From Geomobilibacter sp964432205 (GTDB taxonomy: Bacteria; Desulfobacterota; Desulfuromonadia; Geobacterales; DSM-12255), in the NCBI GenBank assembly GCA_964432205.1, contig CAYSMK010000019.1:38289-102288 (forward strand): DNA of 64,000 nt, in the 5' to 3' direction. The position numbers were made by a program, and so were the translations under genes. The notes beneath the pieces are model-generated. The model had not been told where the DNA came from and searched no databases. It worked only from the letters and a program-made list of their open reading frames with translations. This document shows, in pieces, positions 25,454 to 33,222 of this stretch (positions are counted from its first letter, which is position 1; each line of letters opens with the position of its first letter).

Positions 25454-25881
25454 GCAGCTATCGCTATTCCTGTACCATCACAGGTGACGAAGAAGGCTTT
25501 TATCTCGTTAAATTTCCAGACCTCCCCGGTGCGGCCACAGACGCAAAGACACGGGACGAAGCCCTTGCCGAAGCAGAAGATTGCCTCGCCGAAGCCGTGG
25601 CGGGCTACCTCGTGCGCCGTGAGCGCGTGCCGGAGCCTGCTTATACTGATGGTGATGCCTTTGTTACCCTCGACGCACTTCTAGCCGCGAAAGCGGCCTT
25701 GAACAACGCCATGCTCGAAGGCGGAATTTCGCGCACCGAGCTTGCCGCCCGTCTTGGCGTGGATGAGAAGATTGTCCGCAGGCTGCTCGATCCCAAGCAT
25801 CAAAGCCACATCCGTGCCGTGCTTCACGCCGCGTCCCTTCTGGGGCTTAAAGCAGAAGTCCGCTTTGAGCGCGCCGCTTGA
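25450..25881 (+). CDS. hicB: HicB-family antitoxin (orphan)
   Basis: A 143-residue HicB: the N-terminal partial RNase H-like fold (YSCTITGDEEGFYLVKFPDLPGAATDAKTRDEALAEAEDCL) and a C-terminal helix-turn-helix (about 88-135; ISRTELAARLGVDEKIVRRLL) that normally binds the operon promoter. GAAGGAGG precedes ATG 25450. Its toxin partner is reduced to a remnant directly upstream, so this antitoxin is an orphan, perhaps retained to neutralise other HicA proteins (inference). Confidence 0.9.
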   Translation: MSSYRYSCTITGDEEGFYLVKFPDLPGAATDAKTRDEALAEAEDCLAEAVAGYLVRRERVPEPAYTDGDAFVTLDALLAAKAALNNAMLEGGISRTELAARLGVDEKIVRRLLDPKHQSHIRAVLHAASLLGLKAEVRFERAA

Positions 25882-25956
25882 GTGGAGAGTGTCCGTTGTT
25901 GACAGGACACCTCAATTGAGCGGCAACGGGTTCCAGGACTCACGCATACATGACTC

Positions 25957-26229
25957 TTACCGCGGCGGCTGCTCCGCCTGGCAGTACTTGCAGGTCTGAT
26001 CCCGCCACTTGATCCATTCGTGACACTGCACGCACTTCTTGAATTTCCCCTCGACCTCTTTCACCGGCTTCTCAAACCAGACGATCAGGATGAAGATCGG
26101 AAACAGGGCGCTGAGCAGGGCCCAGACAACGACGCTGCGCCCCCGGTTGGCGGCCAGCACGCCGCCGATGATGCCCGGCACTGCCATTATGAGGACCAAG
26201 GCCAGTTCCGGCCTGATCACGTCGTTCAT
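25957..26229 (-). CDS. Small membrane protein with C-terminal zinc ribbon
   Basis: A 90-residue protein with two membrane helices (PELALVLIMAVPGIIGGVLA and VVVWALLSALFPIFILIVWF) followed by a cytoplasmic zinc ribbon: KCVQCHEWIKWRDQTCKYCQ, i.e. C-x2-C and C-x2-C. GGGAGG precedes ATG 26229; the longer open frame is not supported. Such proteins are annotated as hypothetical; a membrane-regulatory role is only a guess. A terminator separates it from the SAP gene upstream. Confidence 0.8.
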   Translation of the reverse strand: MNDVIRPELALVLIMAVPGIIGGVLAANRGRSVVVWALLSALFPIFILIVWFEKPVKEVEGKFKKCVQCHEWIKWRDQTCKYCQAEQPPR

Positions 26230-26278
26230 CACATCCTCCCGTGCTACCGCACCAGTCAAGCGTCCATGGCAGGCAATG

Positions 26279-26310
26279 AAAAAGGCGCGGGGCTTACCAC
26301 ACGCCTTTTT
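26279..26310 (-). terminator. Intrinsic terminator of the SAP-domain gene
   Basis: AAAAAGGCG (26279-26287) pairs with CGCCTTTTT (26302-26310); on the minus strand the stem is followed by the U-tract from the A-run. It could work in both directions. Confidence 0.75.
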
Positions 26311-26377
26311 AGCACAAATCAGTTCTCCCGGCCCAGCCCGTTTTTTCAGCCGTGCCCTGCCGCCTCCGCCCCGCCCC

Positions 26378-26557
26378 TTACTTGCAGTCGTCCCGCCAGA
26401 TGCAGCTATCCTGCCCGCAAACCTCTGCCTGACCGGTTTCGTAGCATGCATCGTTTCCTTCGTCAGACTGGATGGCTCTGACCAGTTCGCCCTTATTCAG
26501 CTTGCCGGCCTTGATACCACGACTCTTGGCGATTTCCTTCACATCCTGCATCTTCAT
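26378..26557 (-). CDS. Small SAP-domain protein with four cysteines
   Basis: A 59-residue protein: residues 1-35 (KMQDVKEIAKSRGIKAGKLNKGELVRAIQ) form the two-helix SAP/Rho-N nucleic-acid-binding motif, followed by DACYETGQAEVCGQDSCIWRDDC with four cysteines that could hold a metal. AAAGGAGG ends about 7 bases before ATG 26557; ATG 26563 is too close to it. Similar small SAP proteins occur widely in Geobacter-like genomes without known function. Its own terminator follows. Confidence 0.8.
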   Translation of the reverse strand: MKMQDVKEIAKSRGIKAGKLNKGELVRAIQSDEGNDACYETGQAEVCGQDSCIWRDDCK

Positions 26558-26729
26558 AGTCATTCCTCCTTTGATACGGATCTTCCATCTCTCAGATAAA
26601 AACTTCCTAAGGGTAGCACACCAGAGTGGGTATGCAACTGTGCCGGACAGTTTTGTCGCGTGCAACTTCCCGCTCGACAAAATCAGATTTTTCCAATATA
26701 TTCCCGCATGCTGTATACACAAATAAAAC

Positions 26730-26820
26730 AGGCTCAGGGCTCATGGCTCGAGGCTTCGGGACAAAGCCCACCGCTTTGTAGTGTTGTTGCCCCGAGCCCG
26801 GAGCCCCGAGCCCTCGGCCT
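26730..26820. repeat. GC-rich GGCTC/GAGCC inverted repeat cluster upstream of fumarase
   Basis: Several degenerate GGCTC(A/G)GGGCTC units on the left (26732-26760) face GAGCCCGGAGCCCCGAGCCC on the right (26797-26816), giving a long imperfect hairpin around the sequence ACAAAGCCCACCGCTTTGT. It resembles dispersed intergenic repeats. It lies 25 bases before the fumarase ribosome-binding region. Confidence 0.65.
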
Positions 26821-26844
26821 ATCCGACTGAAAGGAGAATCACCG

Positions 26845-28470
26845 ATGTCCACCAAGCCGTTCGTGTATCAGGAGCCGTTCCCCCTTGGGAAGGAGAGCAC
26901 CTCGTACCGCAAGATCGAGGGTTCGGAAAAATTCGTAACGGTCGAGCAGTTCGCTGGCCAGGACGTTGTCCGGGTCTGCCCCGAAGCACTCGCCATCCTC
27001 GCCAATGAGGCAATGCGGGACGTCTCCTTCCTGCTCCGTGCCGAACATAACGAGTCGGTGGCCAAGATCCTTCGTGACCCGGAAGCCTCCCAGAACGACA
27101 AAGGGGTGGCGCTCGCCTTCCTGCGCAACGCCGAGATCTCCGCCAACTTCGAACTCCCCATCTGCCAGGATACCGGCACGGCCACCATCGTTGCCAAGAA
27201 GGGTCAGCAGATCTGGACCGGCGGCAAGGACGAAGAATTTCTCTCCAAAGGGGTCTACAAGACCTACACCGAGGAGAATCTGCGCTACTCCCAGACCGTA
27301 GCCCTGGACATGTACGAGGAGATCAACACCGGCACAAACCTGCCGGCCCAGATCGACATCCAGGCCGTGGACGGCGATTACTACAAATTCCTCTTCATGG
27401 CCAAGGGTGGCGGTTCGGCCAACAAGACCTCCCTCTTCCAGGAAACCAAGGCACTCCTCACCCCGGACAGCCTCGTCAAGTTCCTGGTAGCGAAGATGAA
27501 ATACCTGGGCACGGCCGCCTGCCCGCCGTACCACATCGCCGTGGTCGTCGGCGGCACCAGCGCCGACGCCTGCCTGAAGGCGGTCAAACTTGCCTCCGCC
27601 AAGTACTACGACGACCTCCCCACCAAGGGAAATGAGTACGGTCAGGCCTTCCGCGACCTGGAACTGGAAGAGAAACTGCTCCAGGAGGCCTACAAGCTCG
27701 GCATCGGCGCCCAGTTCGGCGGCAAATACTTTGCCCACGACATCCGGGTCATCCGCCTGCCGCGCCACGGCGCCTCCTGTCCGGTGGGGATGGCAGTCTC
27801 CTGCTCCGCCGACCGCAACATCAAGGCGAAGATCACCAAGGACGGCCTCTTTGTCGAAGAGATGGACAGAAACCCGGGCCGCCTGATCCCCGACCAGTAC
27901 CGGGGCAAGCACGAGCACGGCGTCAAGATCGACCTGAACAAACCGATGAAGGAGATCCTGGCCGAGCTTTCCAAGCACCCGGTTTCAACGCCGCTCCTGC
28001 TGAACGGCACCATCGTCGTCGGCCGCGACATCGCCCACGCCAAGTTCAAGGAGATCCTCGACAGCGGCAAACCGCTTCCCGACTACCTCAAGAACCACCC
28101 GATCTACTACGCAGGTCCGGCCAAGACCCCGAAGGGCAAGGCGTCCGGCTCCTTCGGTCCCACCACAGCCGGCCGGATGGACTCGTACGTAGACCTGCTC
28201 CAAGCCAACGGCGGTTCCTTGATCATGATCGCCAAGGGTAACCGGAGCCAGCAGGTGACCGACGCCTGCAAGAAGCACGGCGGCTTCTACCTCGGCTCCA
28301 TCGGCGGCCCGGCCGCGGTTCTGGCCGAAGAGAACATCAAGAAGGTGGAGTGCATAGACTTCCCCGAACTGGGGATGGAGGCGGTCTGGAAGATCGAAGT
28401 GGAGAACTTTCCGGCCTTCATCCTGGTGGATGACAAGGGGAATGACTTCTTCAAGCAGTTGGGACTGTAG
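26845..28470 (+). CDS. fumA: Class I (iron-sulfur) fumarate hydratase
   Basis: A 541-residue fumarase of the oxygen-sensitive FumA/FumB class. The N-terminal catalytic region contains LPICQDTGTA with a cluster cysteine and GGGSANKT; further cluster cysteines lie in CPPYHIAVVVGGTS and GASCPVGMAVSCSADRN. The C-terminal swivelling domain has PLLLNGTIVVGRDIAHAK, KTPKGKASGSFGPTTAGRMD and SIGGPAAVLAEENIK. It interconverts fumarate and malate in the TCA cycle. AAAGGAG lies well placed before ATG 26845. It has a strong terminator and no operon partners. Class assignment is sure; the letter of the gene symbol is by convention. Confidence 0.96.
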   Translation: MSTKPFVYQEPFPLGKESTSYRKIEGSEKFVTVEQFAGQDVVRVCPEALAILANEAMRDVSFLLRAEHNESVAKILRDPEASQNDKGVALAFLRNAEISANFELPICQDTGTATIVAKKGQQIWTGGKDEEFLSKGVYKTYTEENLRYSQTVALDMYEEINTGTNLPAQIDIQAVDGDYYKFLFMAKGGGSANKTSLFQETKALLTPDSLVKFLVAKMKYLGTAACPPYHIAVVVGGTSADACLKAVKLASAKYYDDLPTKGNEYGQAFRDLELEEKLLQEAYKLGIGAQFGGKYFAHDIRVIRLPRHGASCPVGMAVSCSADRNIKAKITKDGLFVEEMDRNPGRLIPDQYRGKHEHGVKIDLNKPMKEILAELSKHPVSTPLLLNGTIVVGRDIAHAKFKEILDSGKPLPDYLKNHPIYYAGPAKTPKGKASGSFGPTTAGRMDSYVDLLQANGGSLIMIAKGNRSQQVTDACKKHGGFYLGSIGGPAAVLAEENIKKVECIDFPELGMEAVWKIEVENFPAFILVDDKGNDFFKQLGL

Positions 28471-28485
28471 TACTGGGAGACATGA

Positions 28486-28520
28486 TAAAGCCCCCGGACG
28501 CGCTGCGACCGGGGGCTTTA
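28486..28520 (+). terminator. Hairpin terminator of fumarase
   Basis: TAAAGCCCCCGG (28486-28497) pairs perfectly with CCGGGGGCTTTA (28509-28520) around an 11-base loop. Confidence 0.9.
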
Positions 28521-28563
28521 TTGCGGGCGCCGTTGCCATGCTGCATCACCTGCGCTGGCAGAC

Positions 28564-28591
28564 TTGACATTTGCTCGTCCTACACTACATT
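28564..28591 (+). promoter_or_regulatory. Candidate promoter for the 126-residue gene
   Basis: TTGACA (28564-28569), 16-base spacer, TACATT (28586-28591). Confidence 0.5.
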
Positions 28592-28717
28592 TCCTTTTAA
28601 AGATCCTGACTGTAGCGAGCCGGCCGGAATGATACTGCTGTCCTTGCGGGAAGCATGACACTTACTTGTCGCTTGTTGCTCATCACACCAATCCCACTGA
28701 ACAACGGAGGCACATTC

Positions 28718-29098
28718 ATGGAAGAAGCACGGGCATTGATTTCTGTTTTCCACGAATTGAATGCAACAAACGACCGCAAGATTGCCCTATTCTCATCCTC
28801 GCTCATCGGCCTGTTCGGTTCGACCCGCATGTTCGAGGACTTTCTTTCCGATCTGGACAAATCGCTCACCAACGGCACAATTTCTGCGCCGGTCAAAGAG
28901 CGGGCCACCAACCTCGCTCGTACCTACATCCCCCAGGTCGCCCAACTGAACGGCATCGAGGACATCAACGGCCTGAACGTGTCAGCCGAACAACTGCGGG
29001 CGATCAAGACCACTCCTCCCCATGAAAGGAAGGAGGGGGTCCGCATCATTCTCGCCGCTCTCATAAAGATTCTGGAAGCAGTGAAAAAGGTGGGCTGA
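28718..29098 (+). CDS. Conserved-looking hypothetical helical protein
   Basis: A 126-residue soluble, mostly helical protein (MEEARALISVFHELNATNDRK...). It has no signal peptide, cysteines or recognisable catalytic motif. CGGAGG precedes ATG 28718 at a good distance; the frame upstream to 28655 is not supported. It is free-standing between fumarase and a convergent small regulator. I do not recognise the family. Confidence 0.7.
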   Translation: MEEARALISVFHELNATNDRKIALFSSSLIGLFGSTRMFEDFLSDLDKSLTNGTISAPVKERATNLARTYIPQVAQLNGIEDINGLNVSAEQLRAIKTTPPHERKEGVRIILAALIKILEAVKKVG

Positions 29099-29172
29099 AC
29101 CAGGCATACATAGCGGCGCCGGGACCCGTCAACCACAGCCGTTCCTGGCGCCGTTCCCCACAGGCAGCGTGA

Positions 29173-29355
29173 TCAAATCCCGGTCATTTCCTGAACCTTG
29201 AGTTCCAGGTCGTCGATATTGACCCGAACCACCTTCTTGTCCGCCTCTTCCCCGCGAACCAGCCCCTCCTCCACCCACGAGAGTATGAGTTCCTTCTCCA
29301 CGCCGAACTTCTCCGTCGCCTCGTCCAGGGTGTACCAAGTTTTCTCGATTGACAT
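29173..29355 (-). CDS. Small MerR-like helix-turn-helix protein
   Basis: A 60-residue protein (EKTWYTLDEATEKFGVEKELILSWVEEGLV...) whose first 35 residues form the winged-helix start seen in MerR/CbpM-like proteins, followed by a short strand-helix tail (VVRVNIDDLELKVQEMTGI). It has no effector domain, so it may act as a chaperone modulator or an excisionase-like adaptor. GGAGGGAGG precedes ATG 29355. Free-standing. Confidence 0.7.
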   Translation of the reverse strand: MSIEKTWYTLDEATEKFGVEKELILSWVEEGLVRGEEADKKVVRVNIDDLELKVQEMTGI

Positions 29356-29772
29356 GGCAGCCTCCCTCCTGAATCCTTGCGGTATGTATGTGGACTCGGT
29401 AAAGCATCAGATTAGCGTATGTTCAAACCAGTCGTCTGAGACCAAGAACGGTGATAAGGTCGCCAAATCGCGGGAACGTTGGGAAAATTCGCTTCCGGCA
29501 CTCACCGATTCACCGTCCTTTTCCTTAGTGAAATCATTATAACACTTCGCTTCGCTCTTGCTGAAATTTCCCATATGCCGCCAAACAGGAATTTTGAAGC
29601 AGTCACCGCTACAGTGTACACTTTTTAATTAATTCATGGCACAATGAATGCAATTGTGCGCGTATCCTGTTTGCGAAACAGCGACAAAAGCATCTTGAGA
29701 TCCAAAAAATTCGACCGAAACGCTTAAGAGTGACGCGCTCCCCGAATTGCATAACAATGGAGTTCCATACCC
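29356..29772. other. Intergenic region without recognised genes
   Basis: About 420 bases, more AT-rich than average. It contains short inverted repeats (CTGTTTGCGAAACAG at 29669-29683) and must hold the promoter for the cytochrome gene. No convincing coding sequence was seen. Confidence 0.5.
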
Positions 29773-30144
29773 ATGAAAATACTGCCCCTTCTTGCGCTCC
29801 ACCTTTTCTTATGTGCAGTTTCTGCCCAGGCAAGCCTTCTCATGACCTCCAAAAGCGGCAGCACCATCCTTAACCAGTCGCAGTTCCCCGCCGCCATGAA
29901 ACCGGGCATAGAAATCCTCAACGGCAAGTGCGACCTGTGCCATGACCTCGGCCGGGTCGTCAAACCTCTCGAAACCGGGAAGGCCGCCGACGGCTCGTCC
30001 TTCGGCAAAGCGGATATCAAGGCATACGTAGTCAAGAAGATGCGCCGGCCCGGCGTCATTCTCAGCCAGCAGGAAGCGCGTGAGGTCATTAAGGTCCTTG
30101 AGTACATTCAGGGAGAATTCCCGGAGGGTGGCAGAAGCCGTTAA
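29773..30144 (+). CDS. Exported monoheme c-type cytochrome
   Basis: A 123-residue protein with a signal peptide (KILPLLALHLFLCAVSAQA) and a single heme-attachment motif C53-D-L-C56-H57. Downstream methionines (VKKMRRPGVILS) could supply the sixth heme ligand. The fold looks like a small class I cytochrome c; it would be periplasmic and carry electrons. It is followed by a terminator hairpin shared with a convergent gene. The partner is unknown: no oxidoreductase lies next to it. Confidence 0.85.
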   Translation: MKILPLLALHLFLCAVSAQASLLMTSKSGSTILNQSQFPAAMKPGIEILNGKCDLCHDLGRVVKPLETGKAADGSSFGKADIKAYVVKKMRRPGVILSQQEAREVIKVLEYIQGEFPEGGRSR

Positions 30145-30162
30145 GCTTTCCCGCACAGCAAC

Positions 30163-30186
30163 AAAAAAGCCCGCTACATGCGGGCT
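30163..30186 (-). terminator. Intrinsic terminator of the 65-residue gene
   Basis: AGCCCGC (30168-30174) pairs with GCGGGCT (30180-30186). On the minus strand it is followed by six Us. Confidence 0.85.
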
Positions 30187-30211
30187 CACCTTCATGCCAT
30201 GGCAGATCGGC

Positions 30212-30409
30212 CTAGTCGTTCAGTTCAACGCACTCTTCCTTGCCCCAGCTGTCCATTTCACCGTTTTCCAACATCACCTGAACCGTATCGCCTCCGTAGG
30301 TGCACCCGAATGAATAACCGATCTCGCCACTCTTCAGGTTCTTGAGGGGGACAGGTTCTTCACGCTGTTCGGTCCGGTAACAGACTGCGTCATATTGCGA
30401 GCCTTTCAT
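30212..30409 (-). CDS. Small hypothetical protein
   Basis: A 65-residue acidic protein (MKGSQYDAVCYRTEQREEPVPL...) with a beta-rich pattern and three cysteines; no membrane segment. AAAGGAGGGG precedes ATG 30409, which supports a real gene, and a terminator follows. I do not recognise the family. Confidence 0.65.
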   Translation of the reverse strand: MKGSQYDAVCYRTEQREEPVPLKNLKSGEIGYSFGCTYGGDTVQVMLENGEMDSWGKEECVELND

Positions 30410-30537
30410 GGCGCGGCCCCTCCTTTCGTCGTTGTTTATCTATATAATACCAGGAACCTGAAGGCTTTGCATCTCCTCATGAACAGGGGGATTTCATGGG
30501 GCCGTAACGCAGTTCAACCACCGGCACAGCCGGCCAG

Positions 30538-30846
30538 TTATTCGTCAACAGTTTCGGAGCGGCGCCTTGGTTGTCGACCCTTTGTCTGCACCGGTGCCGG
30601 CTTTTGTTGCGGCACCACTTCCGGCGCCACAGACTGCGGCAGTTGAGGCGCTGGCTGGGAAGAGAGTGCCCGGTCAGCCTGCGGTTCCGTTCCCAGGTTC
30701 AGCGTTTTTACCTTGGCGCGGTATCGCGCAGGGATTTCATAGACACTGTTGGTATAGTGGGCAGTTCCTTTGCCGTCGATCCAGGTATAGACCTCGCCGT
30801 GCGCAGAAGACACCATCAACAACAGTACTGTCAGCAGTCGTTTCAT
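30538..30846 (-). CDS. DUF4124-domain exported protein
   Basis: A 102-residue protein with a short signal peptide (KRLLTVLLLMVSSAHG) followed directly by EVYTWIDGKGTAHYTNSVYEIP, the DUF4124 signature of small periplasmic beta domains. The remainder is a Pro/Gln-rich tail. It sits 40 bases after the rhomboid gene on the same strand, so may be cotranscribed with it. Function unknown. Confidence 0.82.
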   Translation of the reverse strand: MKRLLTVLLLMVSSAHGEVYTWIDGKGTAHYTNSVYEIPARYRAKVKTLNLGTEPQADRALSSQPAPQLPQSVAPEVVPQQKPAPVQTKGRQPRRRSETVDE

Positions 30847-30886
30847 GTTCCTCTCCCGGGCAATGGTGCGGTACGTGGCGTTGCAC

Positions 30887-31720
30887 TCAGAAACCGAACC
30901 AGATTGTCAATGCGCTGATCACAGCCCACCCCAGCACCCCGATGGTCACTCCGCCACAGAGAAGCGCCAGGAAATGGTGGGCAGCCCCTTCCTGTCGCCG
31001 TTCCTCGTAGCCCAACAGCATGCCCAGCAGTATCCCTCCCACTATGCCGCCACCATGCCCCCAATTGTTGATCCCCGGCATCATCAGACCGAACAGCACG
31101 AGGCCGACCACCCAGCCGCTCACCTCGCGGTAGACCGCACTGCCGTAGGCACCGCCCCGGCTCTTGCCGTAGTAGAGAAGCGAGCCGATCAGGCTGCAGA
31201 CCGCTGCCGAGGCACCGATGGTAAAAGGAACGCCGGCCAGGTACGAAATCCAGAAGCCGCACATGCCGCCCAGGGTGTAGATGACAAACATCCGGTTCGG
31301 GCCATACTCTTTAACGACCCAGGGAGCGATCTGGCGCAGGGCCATCAGGTTGAAGAGGATATGAAAGATGCCGCCGTGGAGATAGTTGGCAGAGAGGATC
31401 GTCCAGAACCGGCCGAGGCGGTCGATGGGGAGCGTACCGGTCGCGCCGAGCAGCATGAGGCTCGTCTGGTCCGGGCTGAAGGCGCTGAACGGATTGCCCA
31501 AAGAACCGCGCCGCGACGACAGCAGCAGTGACAGGATATAGAACACGATATTCCCGGTGATGATGGCCTTGACCAGCCAATCGCCGTCCAGTATGCCGCG
31601 CCGCCATACCGCTCCGCGCCACCAACTGGTTGCACGTGACGCCCCGCACCAGGAACAGGTGGTTTCCGTGCTGCCGATCAGCCGCCGGCAGCGGGGACAG
31701 AGCATAGCCCGTTGCTTCAT
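30887..31720 (-). CDS. Rhomboid-family intramembrane protease with N-terminal zinc ribbon
   Basis: A 277-residue membrane protein. The N-terminus has a C-x2-C...C-x2-C ribbon (MLCPRCRRLIGSTETTCSWCG). The rhomboid core follows, with YLHGGIFHILFNLMAL (helix 2 His/Asn), the serine motif GASAAV and the histidine in NNWGHGGGIVGGILLG. The usual GxSG is GxSA here, so activity is likely but the oxyanion surroundings differ. AAGGAG precedes ATG 31720; the longer frame is rejected. The substrate is unknown. Confidence 0.88.
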   Translation of the reverse strand: MKQRAMLCPRCRRLIGSTETTCSWCGASRATSWWRGAVWRRGILDGDWLVKAIITGNIVFYILSLLLSSRRGSLGNPFSAFSPDQTSLMLLGATGTLPIDRLGRFWTILSANYLHGGIFHILFNLMALRQIAPWVVKEYGPNRMFVIYTLGGMCGFWISYLAGVPFTIGASAAVCSLIGSLLYYGKSRGGAYGSAVYREVSGWVVGLVLFGLMMPGINNWGHGGGIVGGILLGMLLGYEERRQEGAAHHFLALLCGGVTIGVLGWAVISALTIWFGF

Positions 31721-31878
31721 TTCTCGTTGCTCCTTGCCATGTATTGCCGGGTGTACGGCCGCCTGGTCACGTGACCAGAAGCGCAGAATACCCTGACAGC
31801 GAAGGCAAGGAAATAGAAATTTACGAAACTCGTGATGGGCGATGGGGAGCGTTTCGACGCAACATGGCGGAATGAGAC

Positions 31879-31915
31879 AACAAGAGGGCCACGTCGTTGA
31901 CGTGGCCCTCTTGTT
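31879..31915 (-). terminator. Long perfect hairpin downstream of the Lys/Ala-rich protein gene
   Basis: A 17-base-pair stem (31879-31895 with 31899-31915), core AAGAGGGCCACGTC, with a three-base loop. The T-tract is short, so termination strength is uncertain. Confidence 0.75.
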
Positions 31916-31936
31916 CACTGCAGTGATCTGCGACGA

Positions 31937-32176
31937 TTACTTCGCAGCCGGAGCAGCAGCCGGGGCTTCGGCGGCCGGCTTGGCGGCTTCCTTCTTCACG
32001 GCTTTCTTGGCCTTTTTGACTTTCTTGGCCGGCTTTGCGGCTTCCTTGGCTACCGGCGGATGACCGGCGGGCATGGCCGGAGCGGCTTCGGTCTTCGGCG
32101 CATCAGCGGCGAGAACGGTACCGGCGAACGCAAGGGCAACAAGGGCAGCAGCGATGGTGGAGAATGCTTTTTTCAT
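31937..32176 (-). CDS. Exported Ala/Lys/Pro-rich small protein
   Basis: A 79-residue protein with a signal peptide (KKAFSTIAAALVALAFAGTVLA) and a mature part of low complexity (KEAAKPAKKVKKAKKAVKKE, then PAAEAPAAAPAAK). It is strongly basic and resembles small periplasmic histone-like or cell-surface-binding proteins. AAAGGAG precedes ATG 32176. No family assignment is possible from composition alone. Confidence 0.75.
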   Translation of the reverse strand: MKKAFSTIAAALVALAFAGTVLAADAPKTEAAPAMPAGHPPVAKEAAKPAKKVKKAKKAVKKEAAKPAAEAPAAAPAAK

Positions 32177-32471
32177 GATCTACTCCTTTTGTAATGGTTG
32201 CCTGATTGGGCTGTCTCGATTCTTTAGCAGTGACCGTGCCAAGCCGGGGAACGCCCTCAACAGTCTGAAATCAGAGCAGTCATCCCGTTCCCGAAGCAGC
32301 TACCGAACGGACAGCCACCTCAAAACCGACAGCAACAACCCCATATGAGCCAGACATGACGACTGTGGTATCGGATCGTTCAGCACGGGCTGATTGGTAT
32401 TGACTGGCCACCGGCTCTGGGATATCGTCACCAGACTACGCATCCACCTCAGTACGGGCAGAGGACAGATC
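32177..32471. other. Intergenic region between divergent genes
   Basis: No gene seen. A candidate promoter towards the right is TTGACT (32400-32405), 17 bases, TATCGT (32423-32428). Confidence 0.45.
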
Positions 32472-32702
32472 ATGAAAGACAAGAGAGGGTTCGCCCTGGG
32501 CATCTGCGCCATGCTGATCTATATCATCGGCGGCATAGGAACCTTCGGCGGCATCGCCATGATTGCGCTCCTCAAACGGCATGACCTTTGGGGTTGGGGC
32601 GACGGCCGCGCCATCGGCTACCTCCTGCTCTGCTGCGGACTGGCCCTCTCCATCCTTGGCGTGTTGCTGATGCGCATCCTCAGAAACCGGCGTCTCACCT
32701 GA
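32472..32702 (+). CDS. Small two-helix membrane protein, unknown
   Basis: A 76-residue protein with two membrane helices (LGICAMLIYIIGGIGTFGGI and AIGYLLLCCGLALSILGVLL). GAGGA lies 7 bases before ATG 32472. It is 78 bases upstream of the DUF4149 gene on the same strand. No recognised family. Confidence 0.62.
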   Translation: MKDKRGFALGICAMLIYIIGGIGTFGGIAMIALLKRHDLWGWGDGRAIGYLLLCCGLALSILGVLLMRILRNRRLT

Positions 32703-32780
32703 ACTCTCCCTCCGCAGAAAAGGGTTGAGCGGTCAGGGAAAAGGGGTTATCCTGATTCCCATCCGTTGGCAGAGGTTACC

Positions 32781-33221
32781 ATGCAGCTTGTTTCCATACT
32801 GTACCGAGTGGCGGTCGCCTTCTGGGTTGGCGGCATAGCCATCTTCACCTTCGTACTCACCCCCACCCTCTTTCGGGCCCTGACCCGCGACCAGGCAGGA
32901 AGCATCGTCGGCATACTCTTCCCCGGCTACTTCCGCTGGGGACTGGCCTGCGGTGCAGTTGCGCTGGTCACCCTCCTGGTGCTGCGTGACCGGGCATTCA
33001 TTGCCAGGCTCGTCATCATCCTGGCAATGCTGGCCGTCACGTCGGTCCAGGCATTCGTCATCGAGCCGCGGGCCGCAGCGCTCAAGAAGGAGATCCCCTC
33101 CTTCGAGACCACCAGCAAGGAGCATCCTTTGCGCCGCGAATTCTCGCGGCTGCACGCGTTCTCCGCCGTCTGCAACCTGTCCGTTTTCAGCGGTGGCGCA
33201 ATCCTTCTGGTGCTGTTGTAA
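32781..33221 (+). CDS. DUF4149 membrane protein
   Basis: A 146-residue protein with four membrane helices, matching DUF4149/TMEM205-like proteins (LYRVAVAFWVGGIAIFTFVLTPTLFRAL; GYFRWGLACGAVALVTLLVL; FSRLHAFSAVCNLSVFSGG). AGAGGT precedes ATG 32781. One base separates it from the Nudix gene at 33223, so they are cotranscribed. Function unknown. Confidence 0.85.
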   Translation: MQLVSILYRVAVAFWVGGIAIFTFVLTPTLFRALTRDQAGSIVGILFPGYFRWGLACGAVALVTLLVLRDRAFIARLVIILAMLAVTSVQAFVIEPRAAALKKEIPSFETTSKEHPLRREFSRLHAFSAVCNLSVFSGGAILLVLL

Positions 33222-33222
33222 C

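Noticed and set aside
29660..29740. Possible GEMM-like motif (CTGTTTGCGAAACAG, CGACAAAAGC) before the cytochrome gene
   Set aside because: A GNRA-capped stem and an AAAAGC string are present, but the second stem and the conserved 3' GACAGCCGGGT element are missing.
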